Shown here in pieces: positions 52,798-64,000 of a stretch of DNA of 64,000 bases. Origin of the DNA: Daphnia pulex (Eukaryota; Arthropoda; Branchiopoda; Diplostraca; Daphniidae); the NCBI RefSeq assembly GCF_021134715.1, contig NC_060019.1, positions 4,650,001 through 4,714,000 of the forward strand. Direction: 5' to 3'. Within the stretch, counting starts at the first letter, position 1. Every line of letters starts with the position of its first letter. The translations under genes were made by a program, and so were the position numbers. The notes under the pieces were generated by a model. The model was not told the origin of the DNA. It worked only from the letters and a program-made list of their open reading frames with translations, and did no database searches.

Positions 52798-52836
52798 TAT
52801 CACCGGTGGTCTAATGGTCAGCATCCTGGGCTGATA
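52798..52836 (+). pseudogene. tRNA 5' fragment
   Basis: GGTGGTCTAATGGTCAGCAT followed by CCTGGGCTG resembles the D arm and anticodon stem of a tRNA, cut off where the inverted long-TIR copy starts. Confidence 0.45.
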
Positions 52837-52839
52837 TGT

Positions 52840-55607
52840 CGATAAGGAAAACGATTGTGGCGACAGCGGTCAGACGAGTAGCACACGCCGTTATTTAAGC
52901 GTAATCGTCGCCCATCCCGTTCTTGGCGGCTCGCTGCACGAAAAATAACGAAGTCAATTATTTCGAGCAAGAATTAGGGCTATCTTTATAAGCGCTCATG
53001 GCGCTAATGATTTATTTGTGCTTAACTTTCGCGGGATGCGCTAGACGTAGCGCTATCAAGTTCATTATATAATTTACGAAACCCGGATATCCCGGTAACA
53101 AAATATTTAGCGCGAAATATAGATTAGTAAAATATTTCGCGCTAGATCTAGACTGGATCTAGCGCGATGTAAGCTCGCATTGCGCTTGTCATTTACTTGT
53201 GATAAACTTGTGCACGATAAGCGAAATTTAGCGCGGTTATTTCCATTATTTTATTAGCGAAACGCGCAAGCGCTAAATTAAATATTCAGCGCTACTTTAG
53301 GCTAACGCACATCGCATTTAAGTAAATTCAACAAGCGCACTTCTTGCAAATTTTGGTTTTAAATTATAATTTTTTTTTTATTTATTGAGTAGCGAGGTCT
53401 CTCAGCCGTAAAGAAAAGCCGTCAACGACGGGTAGCCGATCAACCGGGACAGATCGACCGTCGTGAAACCCATCATCGGACTAATCTGTGTACGTGTCGT
53501 CGCCAGCAAGTGAATTTTATGGGTAAAATATTAGCGGGATAAATGTCATATGAAAATTTATGAGAAGGGTGCTCGTTTAGTGTGATGCGCGTTAAGTAGC
53601 ACACAAAATTATTTTAATCGCGCGCAAGTTATTCAGAAGAAAAAATTAGCGCAATGCGCGCTTAGTAGTGCTATAGATCTAGCGCGATATTATTAAATTA
53701 ATTTTGTTTAGAGCGAGCCGCCCAAAACAGTAGACAGGCGGTGCTTAGCGCTAAAATGGCGAACCGGCCCGCAATAATCGCTAAAAATAGACATGCGCGT
53801 GACTTTACATTTCTATACAGGCCAATAGATCAAATTACAGGCGCGCTTGTAGCCTATGTGTATGCGTCTGCAGGATGCGCAAAATTTAGCGCCATTAATT
53901 TCAAGCCAAAATTTACGAGAAGTGCGCCCCTTCATTTTACTTAAATGCGATGTGCGTTAAGTGGCGCTAAGCGTTTCGTAAATTATATGTGAAATGTATT
54001 GCACAGAATTTAGCGCATCGCGCGTGCGTTAATCTCAATTAAATCATTTTCGACAAGCGCGCTTACATAGCGCTAGATCTAGCGCAAAATATTTGACTAA
54101 TCGATTTTTCGCTGAAAATATTTCTTTTAGCTGGTTCTCCTCGTTTCGTAAATGCCATCAATGAACTTAATTGCGCTACGTTTAGCGCAATTCGCAAAAG
54201 TTAAACAAAATTCAATCATTATCGCCATGCACGCTTAGATTAGCGCTAGATCTAGCACAAAATATTCAACGAAACTGTTTATTGCTGTGCGAGCCGCTTA
54301 AAACAGATGACGGATTTCGCTTAGCGCTAAAATAACGGACGGACCCGCAATAAGCACTAAAATAATGGACGATCGTGCGCTACTCGTCTGCCCCATGACC
54401 GCAATCGTATTCGTTGTCGCGTCCGTTTAATTAAATCGTGCGTGAATATCCTATGTCAGGCAATGCGTGAACATCTCTACCCTACAAATTTACCGCCGGA
54501 GGCCAATGGAATCTAGCAAAGATTATACAATCACAGCAGCTGACGGTGAAGTGGATATGGCTCTGCCTTCGAGATGTCAAGTATGGTGGTTCAAGCCCAC
54601 TACCGAATACGTCTGTTTATCGTAAATAACGGCGTGCCAGGGGATGGGTACGTGCAGCCAAGGTTCGGTGCCGAAGCTTTATCGTGATAGAAAAGTTTTC
54701 ACGCAAAAAACACGGCGTTGACGCAAAACAAAATATATATTTTTTAAATGATTAAAATATTTAACCTGAAATGGCATAATGATTACAGCACTGGCTTTGT
54801 AATAAAGAGATTCATGGTTCAATTCCAGTGATAGACTCAATTTTAATAAGAATAATTTTTTTTTTTACGGATGCTTTTGTTAGCCATGACTCAGACAAGT
54901 CAAAACTTCGCAAAAAAAAAGTTTTTACACAAAAATAAACAGTAAAATTAAAGAATATACATATTGAAAAAAAAAACAGCCGGAAGCAATGCGTGAAAAA
55001 TTCTACACTACTAATTTACCGCCGGAGGCAAAACGTTAATATCCTCTATCCTGCAAATTTATCGCCGGAGTCAATATAACACAATCTCTACCCTGCAAAT
55101 TTACCGCCGGAGGCCATGTGTGAATATCTACACATTAAAAATTTACCGACTTTTTAAGCAACTTATCCAAGCTCCAACAATGAAAATGGGAAGAATTTTC
55201 AAAAAATGTTTTCTTCAAATCTTGAGACAAAGCTATGTCTTAATATTGCAGAAACTTTTTTCTACGAATATCATAAATTCCCCAAAAAATCATAATTTTT
55301 TGGTCAAATATAGGGTATCGTACATTTAATTTGAACAATGAGACCATGAATTATTTCATTTAAGAAACCAACAATAAATCTTGAGACAAAGCTATGTCTT
55401 CCTTCATAAAACAGAATTGCTTGTCTACGAATAACTTAAATTCCCATGAAACTCATTTTTTTTGTCAAAAAAGGTTATCATAACAATAATTTGAACAAAG
55501 AAACTATGAAAACTATGTCTTATTGATAAATCTTGAGACAATGCTTTGTCTCTTGCTTTGAAAAGTTAAGACAAAGCATTGTCTCAAGATCCGGAGGATA
55601 CGTTGGA
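52840..55607 (-). mobile_element. Partial inverted copy of the long-TIR element, without Pokey
   Basis: 52840-54180 is the complement of 14628-15930 (GCGCTA-rich core) and 54403-55220 the complement of the left TIR. Between them lie about 225 bp absent from the first copy. The outermost 390 bp differ but end GGAGGATACGTTG, related to GGAGAGGACATGTTG of the first copy. A perfect 22-bp inverted repeat (55530-55551 and 55569-55590) mirrors the tip hairpin. Only one TIR is present. Confidence 0.65.
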
Positions 55608-56230
55608 TAATGTTGTAAATATCGGTGTTCGATCGGCCCTTTTGTCGCGTTCCCATAAAAAATGTTTTTTTAAGTGTAGTATATAGAATTATAAAAAATG
55701 TTTTTTTAAGTGTAGTATATAGAATTTCCACGCTTGCCGTTGGTTCTAGGGCTCATCGGTCTTTTCAAAAAAGGTTCATTAGTAGAAAAAAATATTTTTA
55801 GGGATAAAAAATAAAAATCGGTGTTCGATCGGCCCTTTTGTCACGTTCCCTAAAAAAAGGTTTTTCAAGTGTAGTATATAGAATTTTCACGCTTGTCGTT
55901 GGTTCTAGGGCTCATCGGTCTTTTCAAAAAGAGGTTCAGCAGGCGAAAAAAAATGTTTTTTGGGGGGGGGGGGCCAGCACGATTTCAAATTTCGTTCTCG
56001 ATGGCTGAAATTGTTCCAAATGGGGTCAATCATAAAATTTCAACTACAAAAAACGATTGCCAGCCCTCCTCCGGAGATTCCTAAAAAAAGAAAAAAAAAA
56101 GTGTTGGTACTCCGCTGGGACCTTTTGTCAGCGACAAATATCGGGTTCGACAGAACCATTTGTCGCGTTTGGTGAAACCAGGTTGCAGTTTACAGACTAA
56201 TTCTTAAAGAGGTAATTCGTACGCTGATAG
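55608..56230. repeat. Tandem duplication around ATCGGTGTTCGATCGGCCC
   Basis: About 185-bp units start at 55619 and 55816. Shared phrases are TTTTTAAGTGTAGTATATAG, CGCTTGCCGTTGGTTCTAGG and CTCATCGGTCTTTTCAAAAA. A run of 13 G's lies near 55963, and relics of the same phrases (GACAAATATCGGGTTCGACA) appear near 56132. Confidence 0.6.
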
Positions 56231-56512
56231 CCAGCATCCGATAGGAACTCCCACTATTTGCTTAACAGAGATTTTTTGTTTGTTTGTTTGATAAGATTTC
56301 CAATCCATTCCACTTGTTCCAACTCTAAACTGTTGTCGTTTTCATGGCCCAATACTATTTCGACTATTCATCTGTGGTTATTGCAACCACAACGATCGCA
56401 GTTGGCACCAGTGTTTACGAAACTAAAAAAGTATTCTAATTTACCACTATTTATTTTTATTTTATTTTATTTTTTTAAATTGGTTACCCATCAATAAATT
56501 GTTCATTGATTG

Positions 56513-58135
56513 CAGCAAATGTCAGTATTGAAGAAAAAGGTTTTGGTTGTAGGCTCAGTGACCGTGGTCCGTGGTGGTTTAGTTACATGGAATTATCTAG
56601 AAGGCGCTAGAAGGTCAAAACATGCTTATTAATGACAACATCTTCGTCTTTTTTATTGCACAGAGAAAAAGATTTTAACTCAGCAGCTGGTTCCGGGCGA
56701 TATTCTCTGCATTAATCCAATAAAAGACAAAGTGCCATTCCATTGCGATGCTGTTCTAATAGAGGGTACTTGTTCGGTTGACGAATCCATGTTGACGGGT
56801 GAAAGTTACCCCATCACTAAAGTAACCCATTAATCATACATATCTTAAGACATGGAACAGTATAGCTTTTTTTTAGCTTTTTATTGTTTCCTATCTCGAT
56901 AAATAATTAAATAAATACCTGCCCCCAAAGACCACGGGCTTTTCCATTACGAATTGCACAAGCAGTACACTCTCTTCAATGGGACGCAATTGCTACAGGG
57001 TCGACCACAAGGAAATAATGCCTTCCTAAAAGCCGTAGTCATAAGAACAGGTTAGTCAAATAATGTCGTCAATAATTAATGTTTCCTTTCGCAGATCAAT
57101 ATCTTGAATGGAAAATCAAAGGGTTTATGACAAGCAAAGGAAAACTCATACGGGCCATCTTATTCCCCAAGCCCATCCATTTTCGTTTCTACACCGACTT
57201 AGTTAAAGTGGCAGATCTTTTTTTCATCCTTCGATTAGGCGGAATGATCTATTCCATTTACACTTGGATCAGAAATGGGGTGTGAACTTCGTAGAAAAAT
57301 TCGATGGAATGGCAGTAAACATATAAAGAAATATTTTATTGATTTATTCTCCAGGGAACCACGAAACAGATTATCCTCCATTCACTCGATATTGTTACAA
57401 TCGTCGTTCCGCCCTTACTTCCAGCCGCTTTAACCGCAACCAAAGCCTTTGCACAACGCCGCCTCTTGTCAAAGAAGATCTACTGCCTTAACGCAAAGCA
57501 CATTAGCCTAAGTGGTGGGGTTGACGTCGCTTGCTTCGACAAAGTATTAATCCTTTATTTTTAAGAAAAAAAGTTTTTTCAATAAATTATGTACTAAATA
57601 AAACCGCTTAAGGACTGGGACCTTGACATAGACGGATATCAATTTGGCTGGAGCTATTCCTATTAAAAAAGCAGAATTCCAGAAACCAGTTCTCGAGTTG
57701 TTGAAGCTACTTGACACACATCCGCTATTGCAAGTCACAGCAGCAACATGCCATACGTTGATTAAAGTCAACGACCAGTTAAACGGATACTCGATCGATC
57801 AGAAAATGTTCTTTGCTACCAAATGGAATTTCGCCAACAGTCCAGCTGGCGTTAATTCGGATTACGGAGTCGAAACACCTTTCTTGGTTAGTTCACCGTT
57901 GCAGCGCCACGCCAAGCAAGTGGAGTACGGATTACTCAAACGATTTCCCTTCGAGTCGACTATCAAACGGATGACGTTTTGTAAATCTCTCGTTTTGCCC
58001 ATTATACGTCCACATGGTATAACTCCAAAGACTTTTTTTCACGAAAGGTTATAGCTCAGTGTAAGGGAAACGAACAGTACAATGTCTTCGTGAAAGGAGC
58101 GCCCGAAATCGTTTCGGAACTCTGCGATCCCTTCA
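56513..58135 (+). pseudogene. P5-type ATPase (ATP13A family) remnant
   Basis: ATP13A proteins are endomembrane P-type ATPases (polyamine or lysosomal transport). Exon-like pieces: about 56513-56606; 56664-56820 (QQLVPGDILCINP, VDESMLTGESYPITK, the actuator TGES motif); about 56930-57049 (YTLFNGTQLLQGR); about 57095-57282 (SKGKLIRAILFPKPIHFRFY); 57356-57543 (LDIVTIVVPPLLPAALTATK, ending VDVACFDK); and about 57610-58135 (ATCHTLIKVNDQLNG, VFVKGAPEIVSELCDPF). The catalytic phosphorylation motif DKTGT breaks after DK, where an in-frame stop and lost bases replace TGTLT, and further frame changes follow. The C-terminal membrane half is missing. Confidence 0.78.
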
Positions 58136-58317
58136 CAGGTTTTACTCCAATCGCAAAAATCTTCTTGGAATATTCATAAATAATATAGAATTATTGTTTG
58201 TACAGTACCTGGTATCATGATGAGATTACGATCTCATTTTGCTGGATCGACTGTTTTAGGCTTGCTCGGCCGTGTTGTTCTCCAGGGAGCCTGGCAGAGG
58301 CATCCACGAGGCCGTTC

Positions 58318-58990
58318 ATCAAGATGATTTCTCCTATGCCTTATGCCCTTCTCCTATGCCTTTTTTCTTCTCTTTAATTGTTTCCCTTCTCTATAGCACT
58401 TTTGCCTTCTCCCGTACTTTTTGCCTTCTCCAATACTTTTTCTCTTCTCTTTATCTCTGTCCCCTTCTTATTAGCTCTTTTCTCTTCGTATTAGCTCTTT
58501 TCTCTTCTTTTTAGCTCTTTTTCCTTCTCTTATATTGTTTGCCTTGTCCTATACTTTTTTTTACTTCTCTTATATTTTTTGCCTTCTCATATACATGTTT
58601 TTCCTTCTCTTATATTTTTTGCCTTCTCCTTTAGAAGTTTCCCTTCTCTTTAGGAAGCGGGTGTCGATGTAACTTTGATCGCGCTGTAACTATTCATTTC
58701 CCTCTCCTACGCCTTTTTGCCTTCACCTAAACTTTTTTTCCCTTCTCTTTAGTTCTTTTTCCTTTTCCTATACTCTTTTCCTTCTCTTTAGTTGTTTTCC
58801 TTCTCCTATAACTTAGTCCCTTCTCCTATAATTTTTTCCTTTCTCCTATATGTTTCCTTCTATAACTTTTTTCATTCTCTTATACTTTTTTTCCCTTCTC
58901 CTATACTTTTTCCCTTCTCTTTAGCGCTTTTTCAATCCTTCTCTTTAGTTCTTTGCCTTCTCTTTAGCTCTTTTCCCCTTCTCTTTTGGT
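58318..58990 (+). repeat. Pyrimidine-rich degenerate repeat
   Basis: About 20-bp units of the form TTTTCCTTCTCCTATACTTT or CTTCTCTTTAGCTCTTTT repeated some 30 times. The open frames in it (58272, 58792) are low complexity and not genes. Confidence 0.8.
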
Positions 58991-58997
58991 GACAAAA

Positions 58998-59237
58998 TTT
59001 TAGTGATGTGACGTTAATGGAGTGCCGTTAGTCAAGTTCAAATCGAAGCAACTATTGTTTACGTAAAAAAAGCGCCAATTGTGGTTGTTTTTTATTTGCT
59101 TGCCCCCAGAAGTACCGTCAAACAAACAAAAAGCTGTTATTGGTGATGCCCTTTTCATGCTTACAATAGCCGCTGCAATCCTTACTTTATTAACGTAAAA
59201 GTTACGTTATCGTTAACGTCACATCACTAAATTTTAC
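58998..59237. mobile_element. Small inverted-repeat element (MITE-like)
   Basis: AGTGATGTGACGTTAA at about 59001 and its complement at 59215-59231, flanked by AAATTTT on both sides. About 230 bp, no coding. The superfamily cannot be told. Confidence 0.5.
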
Positions 59238-59612
59238 CCGATAACAGCCACGTCAATTATGCACTCGATGTATTCGGAAACAAATGGGCAATAAAAGAAC
59301 ACTAATAAATCATATGACACATAATATAATTGACAACATGCAAATTAAAATGCATTTATTTTGCAACCAAAATAATGAGTAGGCCTATTCAATCAATTGA
59401 TTGAACAATCTATACGTTAAATTTTTAATTTCAATTGCTCGTTCGCGGCAGTGTTGTTAAATTCATTAACTGGAAATTGCTCCGTAAATGAAATTTTTCT
59501 TCCCCGATATATGTACTGCTCGTCTTGCAGCAGATTTACAAATGAAATAGTCAGCTCTCACATGCAGTTACATGTGTTACGTCCATTTCACTAATATCCA
59601 GTTATTTATTGT
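59238..59612. other. No gene recognised
   Basis: AT-rich sequence without a clear open frame. Confidence 0.4.
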
Positions 59613-61112
59613 AGATGCAGCCCAATACGGAAAATAAAACGGCAAAGAAATTGGTGAACCAATGGAAGCAGCTTTACATTCTTATTCACAAACGACAAGA
59701 CTTTGAGCGCATCAAAGACTCCGCAATTCGTACAATGGCGAATTACACTAGTGAATTTACTGGTATCAAGCTGAACAACAGAATGTGTAAAACCAAAATG
59801 GAGTTTTGGATGCTAATTTTTTCTTGCATTCCAAACCAAATGTAAATGTTATTGAAAGTTGCGTTTTTTTCCGATCTAATGCGCGTTTTCCATGATTTTT
59901 TTATATAGTCCATGAACGAAAACGAACAAGCGTTGTGGTACAGAGAGAAAATGAGAAGACGGCAAATTATATTGGAAAAACAATCTGTCGTCGACTTGCA
60001 AATTCGCAATCTGAACCGAAAAATTACGGAAACTTCTAAAAACCTTTCAGCGGAAGAATCGAATATTGTTTACCATTATATGACTGTTGACAGGCCCAAG
60101 AAAAGGGTAACGAAATACTATTGTCAGTAACCAGAGTGCAAGAAGAATTACAAGAAACCACAAGATCAATTACGACATGAGAAAAATTGCAACAAAAATG
60201 CTTTTAAAACGGTTTACCCTTGCGAAATTTGCAACAGCAACACATTGACTGAAGATGGTTTCAAAATTCACATGGCTAGATTTCACCCAGACTTACCTGT
60301 TTCAGAAGTGCCACAATTGGGTAAAATTTAATTCAATTTATGTTATGTAACTCTCGTTCATAATGTTTGTTACTTTTTTCTAGGAAAAGAATCATGGGAA
60401 AAGATTTCCTTGCCATTACCAGTTGAATTGTGCCAGAGTGTGGTCTTTGAAATTCCTTACAACATTCGTGCAAGCATCGCCTTAAGGTGTGATTTCACAA
60501 AGTTTATGGAGTATATAAACAAGGAAGTCAATAACACATTCAGTTTTCGAGACGTTACTTCCATCAACGGAATTCAAATGACCGGATACACAGCTACCGA
60601 AACAAGAAATCATTTCCAAGCAGCTGTGATTCACGAAAGTCCAAAAGTGGGGCATATTTCCGTTGTGCTACAGAGAATCTCTGTTGTGAATGAAGAATAT
60701 GTGGAAAGCAACATGACAAATGAAACATCAATCTCCCCTTCTGAAACTCTACGGGAATCCCCAATGTCATCGAGTGCAACCACGTCGGTTTGTGTGCAAC
60801 CCGGCCAAAATATTGAAGAAAAAGAAGGGCCACCACGTTCCAAAGCGCGAAAGATGACAGAATCCGTTAAGGGAAAAGTTGTATATTGGAAGGGCCACGA
60901 TCGCAATGTAACTGTTCTCTCCAAGCTCAATCACGCCTCGAGATTTGGACGCATTACAAATATTCTTTTGTACAAGTCAACCACAGAAGATATGTCTTCG
61001 TTAATGGAATTTGAAACGGCGGAGGCTGCCAAACTGTTTGTTTCCTCTGATTCTAAGCAATTCAAGATATCGACGAGGCACAACACAATCACAACAAATG
61101 ATCCCAATGTTT
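59613..61112 (+). pseudogene. Unrecognised gene with zinc-finger-like Cys/His motifs, broken
   Basis: Exon-like parts: 59613-59843 (KKLVNQWKQLYILIHKRQ; Lys-rich, helical); about 59909-60320 (coiled-coil-like, ENEQALWYREKMRRRQIILE, then ECKKNY...LRHEKNC and CEIC...HMARFH, two C2H2-like motifs); and about 60384-61112 (SLPLPVELCQSVVFEIPYN, then a Ser/Thr-rich linker and ARKMTESVKGKVVYWKGHD). An in-frame TAA (60128-60130) falls after KYYCQ, just before the first Cys motif. I do not recognise the family. It lies on the same strand and just upstream of the RPA2-like gene. Confidence 0.5.
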
Positions 61113-61624
61113 TGGTAACAATTTTTTTAAAAGTTTCAATTTCAGGTGAAATGTTAATTTTTGTTTCCTGCAGAAAGAAATTTCAGATTTTTATCTTGAA
61201 TAACAGGAGTGGTGTTGGAGCAAGCGGAAAAAGCGACATTTTGCCAGAAATTTCGAAACAGCACCAATGTTTTAACATTTCCATTTTAATTTTTTTTATT
61301 TGATTTTTTGTGTAACACAGAACTTGGAAATTTCATCAAAATGTTTTTTTTTAATGTTCGTCGAATCCGACAACAATTTGCAATAGAGTAGTAAGTTGGC
61401 AATGTTGTAATATCCTTTCTTTCTTCTTTGTCTCCAACACAACCATTTCTACTGCACACCACATTCTTGGTCTCTTCTCCATTTCGTTTCCCGAACAATT
61501 GCTCTAGGTGTAGCAGTTTGCCTTTCCTTTTTTATAAATTGCTTTCACAGCAGTAATTACTGATATATTCTTGGGTCATTTTTCATATCTTCTCATCTCA
61601 ATTGGAATAAGACTTTTATCTATA

Positions 61625-62501
61625 ATGATGCCAGTTAATGTTGTAGATGTTCTACAGTCTTCCAATGGGAAAGTTTACGTCGAAGACAGTGAAGCCAAAT
61701 TAGTACGATATTCCCATGTACACAATTTATTTTTTGGTAATGCCAATTTTCTTTGTAAGAAAAAATTGAACCAAAAGTTAATTGTATATCCTACATGGTA
61801 AGAGACGACACGAGCGAGATCGATGTTTTACTTTGGGTTGAAATTGGATCTGCAGTAAATTAATCTATAAAATCTATATATTTTCTGATTAATTTTTAAC
61901 ACCTATCATTTTGTTTTTACAAAGAAATACTCGCACAATATTAAAATTTCAAAAGGAATGTTTTGTCGCGTTGTTGGATCTGCCAAAATTACGGATGGAA
62001 TCACTCATGTTATGGCACTAAACATATCAAAGCTTTCGAGTGCCAATGAAATTACGACACATTTGCTGAAGACACAATGGATACGACTGAAACTACGTCA
62101 GTTGAAAAGGAATAATAATTCTAACGACTCCCAACTTCCCAACTCTGTTATCACTACTCCATCACCACTACAACATTTGATCTACACAATTGTTAAAGTA
62201 AGTTTAGTTTTTCAAAAGTTTTTTTGTTATATTGAAATGGTTAAAAACAATATTTAAGTACAGGCAGAAACAAACCATATTGGAATTGAAAAAGCAGTCG
62301 TCGTGGAACGTGTTCAGGGTGAATTACCGCAACAAGAAGTTGAGTAAGTATATTCAAATTAAAAAAAAAAAATGAAAAGTAAGATTTAAAAATATATATA
62401 TATTTTATTTTATTTGCAGCAAAATTTTGGATTACTTGTTTACTGAAGGTTTAATATTCAATACAGTTGATGTGGACCACTTCAAAGCCACCATTCAATA
62501 A
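61625..62501 (+). CDS. RPA2: RPA2-like protein (replication protein A 32 kDa subunit)
   Basis: RPA2 is the middle subunit of the single-stranded-DNA-binding RPA trimer. Readable exons: 61625-61737 (PVNVVDVLQSSNGKVYVEDS, start of the OB fold); a short piece about 61801-61850 (RDDTSEIDVLLWVEI); 61925-62197 (CRVVGSAKITDGITHVMALN, then NEITTHLLK, end of the OB fold, then a linker); 62264-62343; and 62420-62501. The last two join in frame to give the C-terminal winged helix ending LDYLFTEGLIFNTVDVDHFK and stop 62499-62501, close to the family's GHIYSTVDDDHFKSTD. Splice sites from 61925 on are clean GT-AG. The 5' exon joins are unclear and no N-terminal phospho-region is seen, so it may be a divergent paralogue. 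Confidence 0.68.
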
Positions 62502-63069
62502 CCAGATGATGTCAACAGCGCGCCTTGAAAAGATCCGCACCAGCAATCAAATTTTTTTTGTTCACCACACGTTATTATCTTTTGTGATTCAAATCCAATA
62601 GAAAATAGCTAAATACACCAACCAAAACCTTTTTTTTCTCTTATCCTGTCAGTCAACGACAAAAATTACGTAATCTATCTTGCGTAAACACTTAGATTTT
62701 GTTATTCCTAACAATACCTTTTCATTAAGCAGTTATTGATGTTTAGTAAGCTTGAAAACAACATTCTTTTTGTAATAAACTTCGATACAGATAGGATAAA
62801 ACCCAAAAAAAGAAAGAGAAATTATGATCAAAGTAAATCCTCATGGAAATATATTGATACTGAAATATTCATCATCATTTCCAATCGAGACTTGCCGATT
62901 GGCATATTGTCCCGCAAAAAAATTCAATTATTCAAGTGAATTTTTTTTGTATTTTTAATTTCATTTGTTTCAATAATATTATTCAATAAAACAAACATTA
63001 AAACCATAGACTGAATTATTTGTTTTAATTAAATCCCGTGTTAACTGAGAAATCTGGAATACACAAAAG
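62502..63069. other. No gene recognised
   Basis: AT-rich 3' flank. A lysine-rich frame at 62736-62939 resembles nothing known. Confidence 0.4.
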
Positions 63070-63079
63070 AAAAGTTATT

Positions 63080-63990
63080 TTGTTTCATCTTCGACTTGTT
63101 GACGAGCTTCAGCAATATCTTTGTTTGTGAAAGTCTTCCATCCTGCGCCACATGTGCGTCCGGATTCTAGTTCACTAGCTAATACTTTTGCACGACAATT
63201 GACATCTAGTTTTCTCAACCATTTTTCTTTGCAATTTTTAACCTCTCAACCAGGAATACATTTAAACTCTTTAACGTCTGTCAATATGTCGGTCCCTGAT
63301 TTACAAATGGGGTCGAATTTTACGGATCGGTTTTCCATTTCGGTTCCATACATGACGAAAAAAATGTCTTTCTGTGGTATGCCAAACTGGCTTGCGTCAA
63401 ATAGAAAATTTTCTAGGGAGGAATCAATCGAATTAATTTCGTTTCCACATCTAACAAGGTTTTAGAATGACCAAATTGCTGGTCTTCGCACTGAAGGTCG
63501 CATTGGTAGGTACAGCAATCGTTACACTGTCAAAGTTCATTCTCATTGTTGCACGTATTTGAGGAAGCAAATGGCTTATGGGTACAAACATTTCTTTATT
63601 AGTTTTTCTGTCGGGAAACTTTGATAGACTCCAATCCATATCTGATTACAACGACAACGCATTAGCATGTGACGCAAAAATGTCAACTATCCATTGCACA
63701 TGTGTAGAACGATTTGGAATACCACTAGTTTGAAATGAAATAATTGTTATCAATTGTAATGTTATTCAATGTTGAAAATTTTGTGATTACCACCAATTTC
63801 TAACGAAAGAATACTGCATACGAAGATTTTCCATTTCAAATTTTCCACCAGATGATTGCCGAATCAACGGGAAAATCAAATTGACGGGCAAAGAGGTTAG
63901 CGGTGGTAAAATGAACTTCAACGTGAATGCCTCATTTTCCTGCAAATTCACCGTGTTTATTCTGCAGGATTTACATTAACGTATTGGTTT
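63080..63990 (-). CDS. Unrecognised minus-strand coding fragments
   Basis: Reading leftward: about 63990-63790 (ENEAFTLKFILPPLTSLPVN, GGKFEMENLRMQY), about 63640-63450 (KEMFVPISHLLPQIRATMRM) and about 63400-63083 (QFGIPQKDIFFVMYGTEMEN, RTCGAGWKTFTNKDIAEARQ, ending VEDETK and a stop at 63083). The last part has a TGA between PG and EVKNCKEKW. Sequence character is protein-like and intron-bearing, but I cannot name a family. The gene continues beyond the window. Confidence 0.4.
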
Positions 63991-64000
63991 CCCGTTCACG

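Noticed and set aside
58272-58992. Hydrophobic Phe/Leu/Ser-rich open frames resembling membrane proteins
   Set aside because: They are translations of a pyrimidine-rich repeat.

Overview
The window is eukaryotic. Genes carry short GT-AG introns, and the tRNA genes are nuclear in type (one has an anticodon-loop intron). A crustacean of the genus Daphnia fits best. The evidence is a Pokey-like piggyBac transposon with rDNA-spacer-like repeats, a fragment resembling a Tyr/Thr-rich YYTTKAP-type secreted protein, and short (about 60-70 bp) introns. Genus assignment is inference.

Layout. 236-1828 (minus): 3' exons of Clp1, an RNA 5'-kinase/mRNA cleavage factor. 2574-2985: a CATCTCGTAC minisatellite. 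3061-5571 and 21547-22828: one tandem array of alternating tRNA-Ile(AAT) and tRNA-Leu(TAG) genes. It is split by a non-LTR retrotransposon (about 5572-21546) that lies inside a tRNA-Leu. That LINE is in turn split inside its reverse transcriptase by a 12.3 kb element with about 1.1 kb terminal inverted repeats and an 8-9 bp target duplication (Mutator-like), and that element holds a Pokey/piggyBac copy (8042-14627). The nesting is therefore tRNA < LINE < long-TIR element < Pokey. The long-TIR element also contains 3 kb of sequence packed with GCGCTA/TAGCGC.

22829-51662: a second tRNA array, all on the minus strand. Its unit of about 850 bp is tRNA-Ala(TGC), tRNA-Ala(CGC), intron-bearing tRNA-Leu(TAA), then a conserved spacer. 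It hosts a PIF/Harbinger element with both genes (24223-27854), a DIRS-type tyrosine-recombinase retrotransposon (27966-32751), and a family of rolling-circle-like elements (Helentron-like, T|T target, no duplication) sitting in the tRNA-Leu(TAA) intron. One of these (36004-40080) is nested in an older copy and carries intron-containing pieces of several host genes: an Ig-domain protein, P5C dehydrogenase, importin-11 and a YYTTKAP-like protein. This is the most interesting structure I see.

51663-52800: degraded tRNA and LTR-like remnants. 52840-55607: an inverted, Pokey-free partial copy of the long-TIR element. 56513-58135: a decayed P5-type ATPase (ATP13A family) followed by a pyrimidine-rich repeat. 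59613-62501: a decayed gene with zinc-finger-like Cys/His motifs and an RPA2-like gene. 63070-64000: unrecognised minus-strand coding fragments.

Most of the window is tRNA-gene repeats and nested transposable elements. Only Clp1 and perhaps the RPA2-like gene look like resident single-copy host genes, and both have doubts attached.
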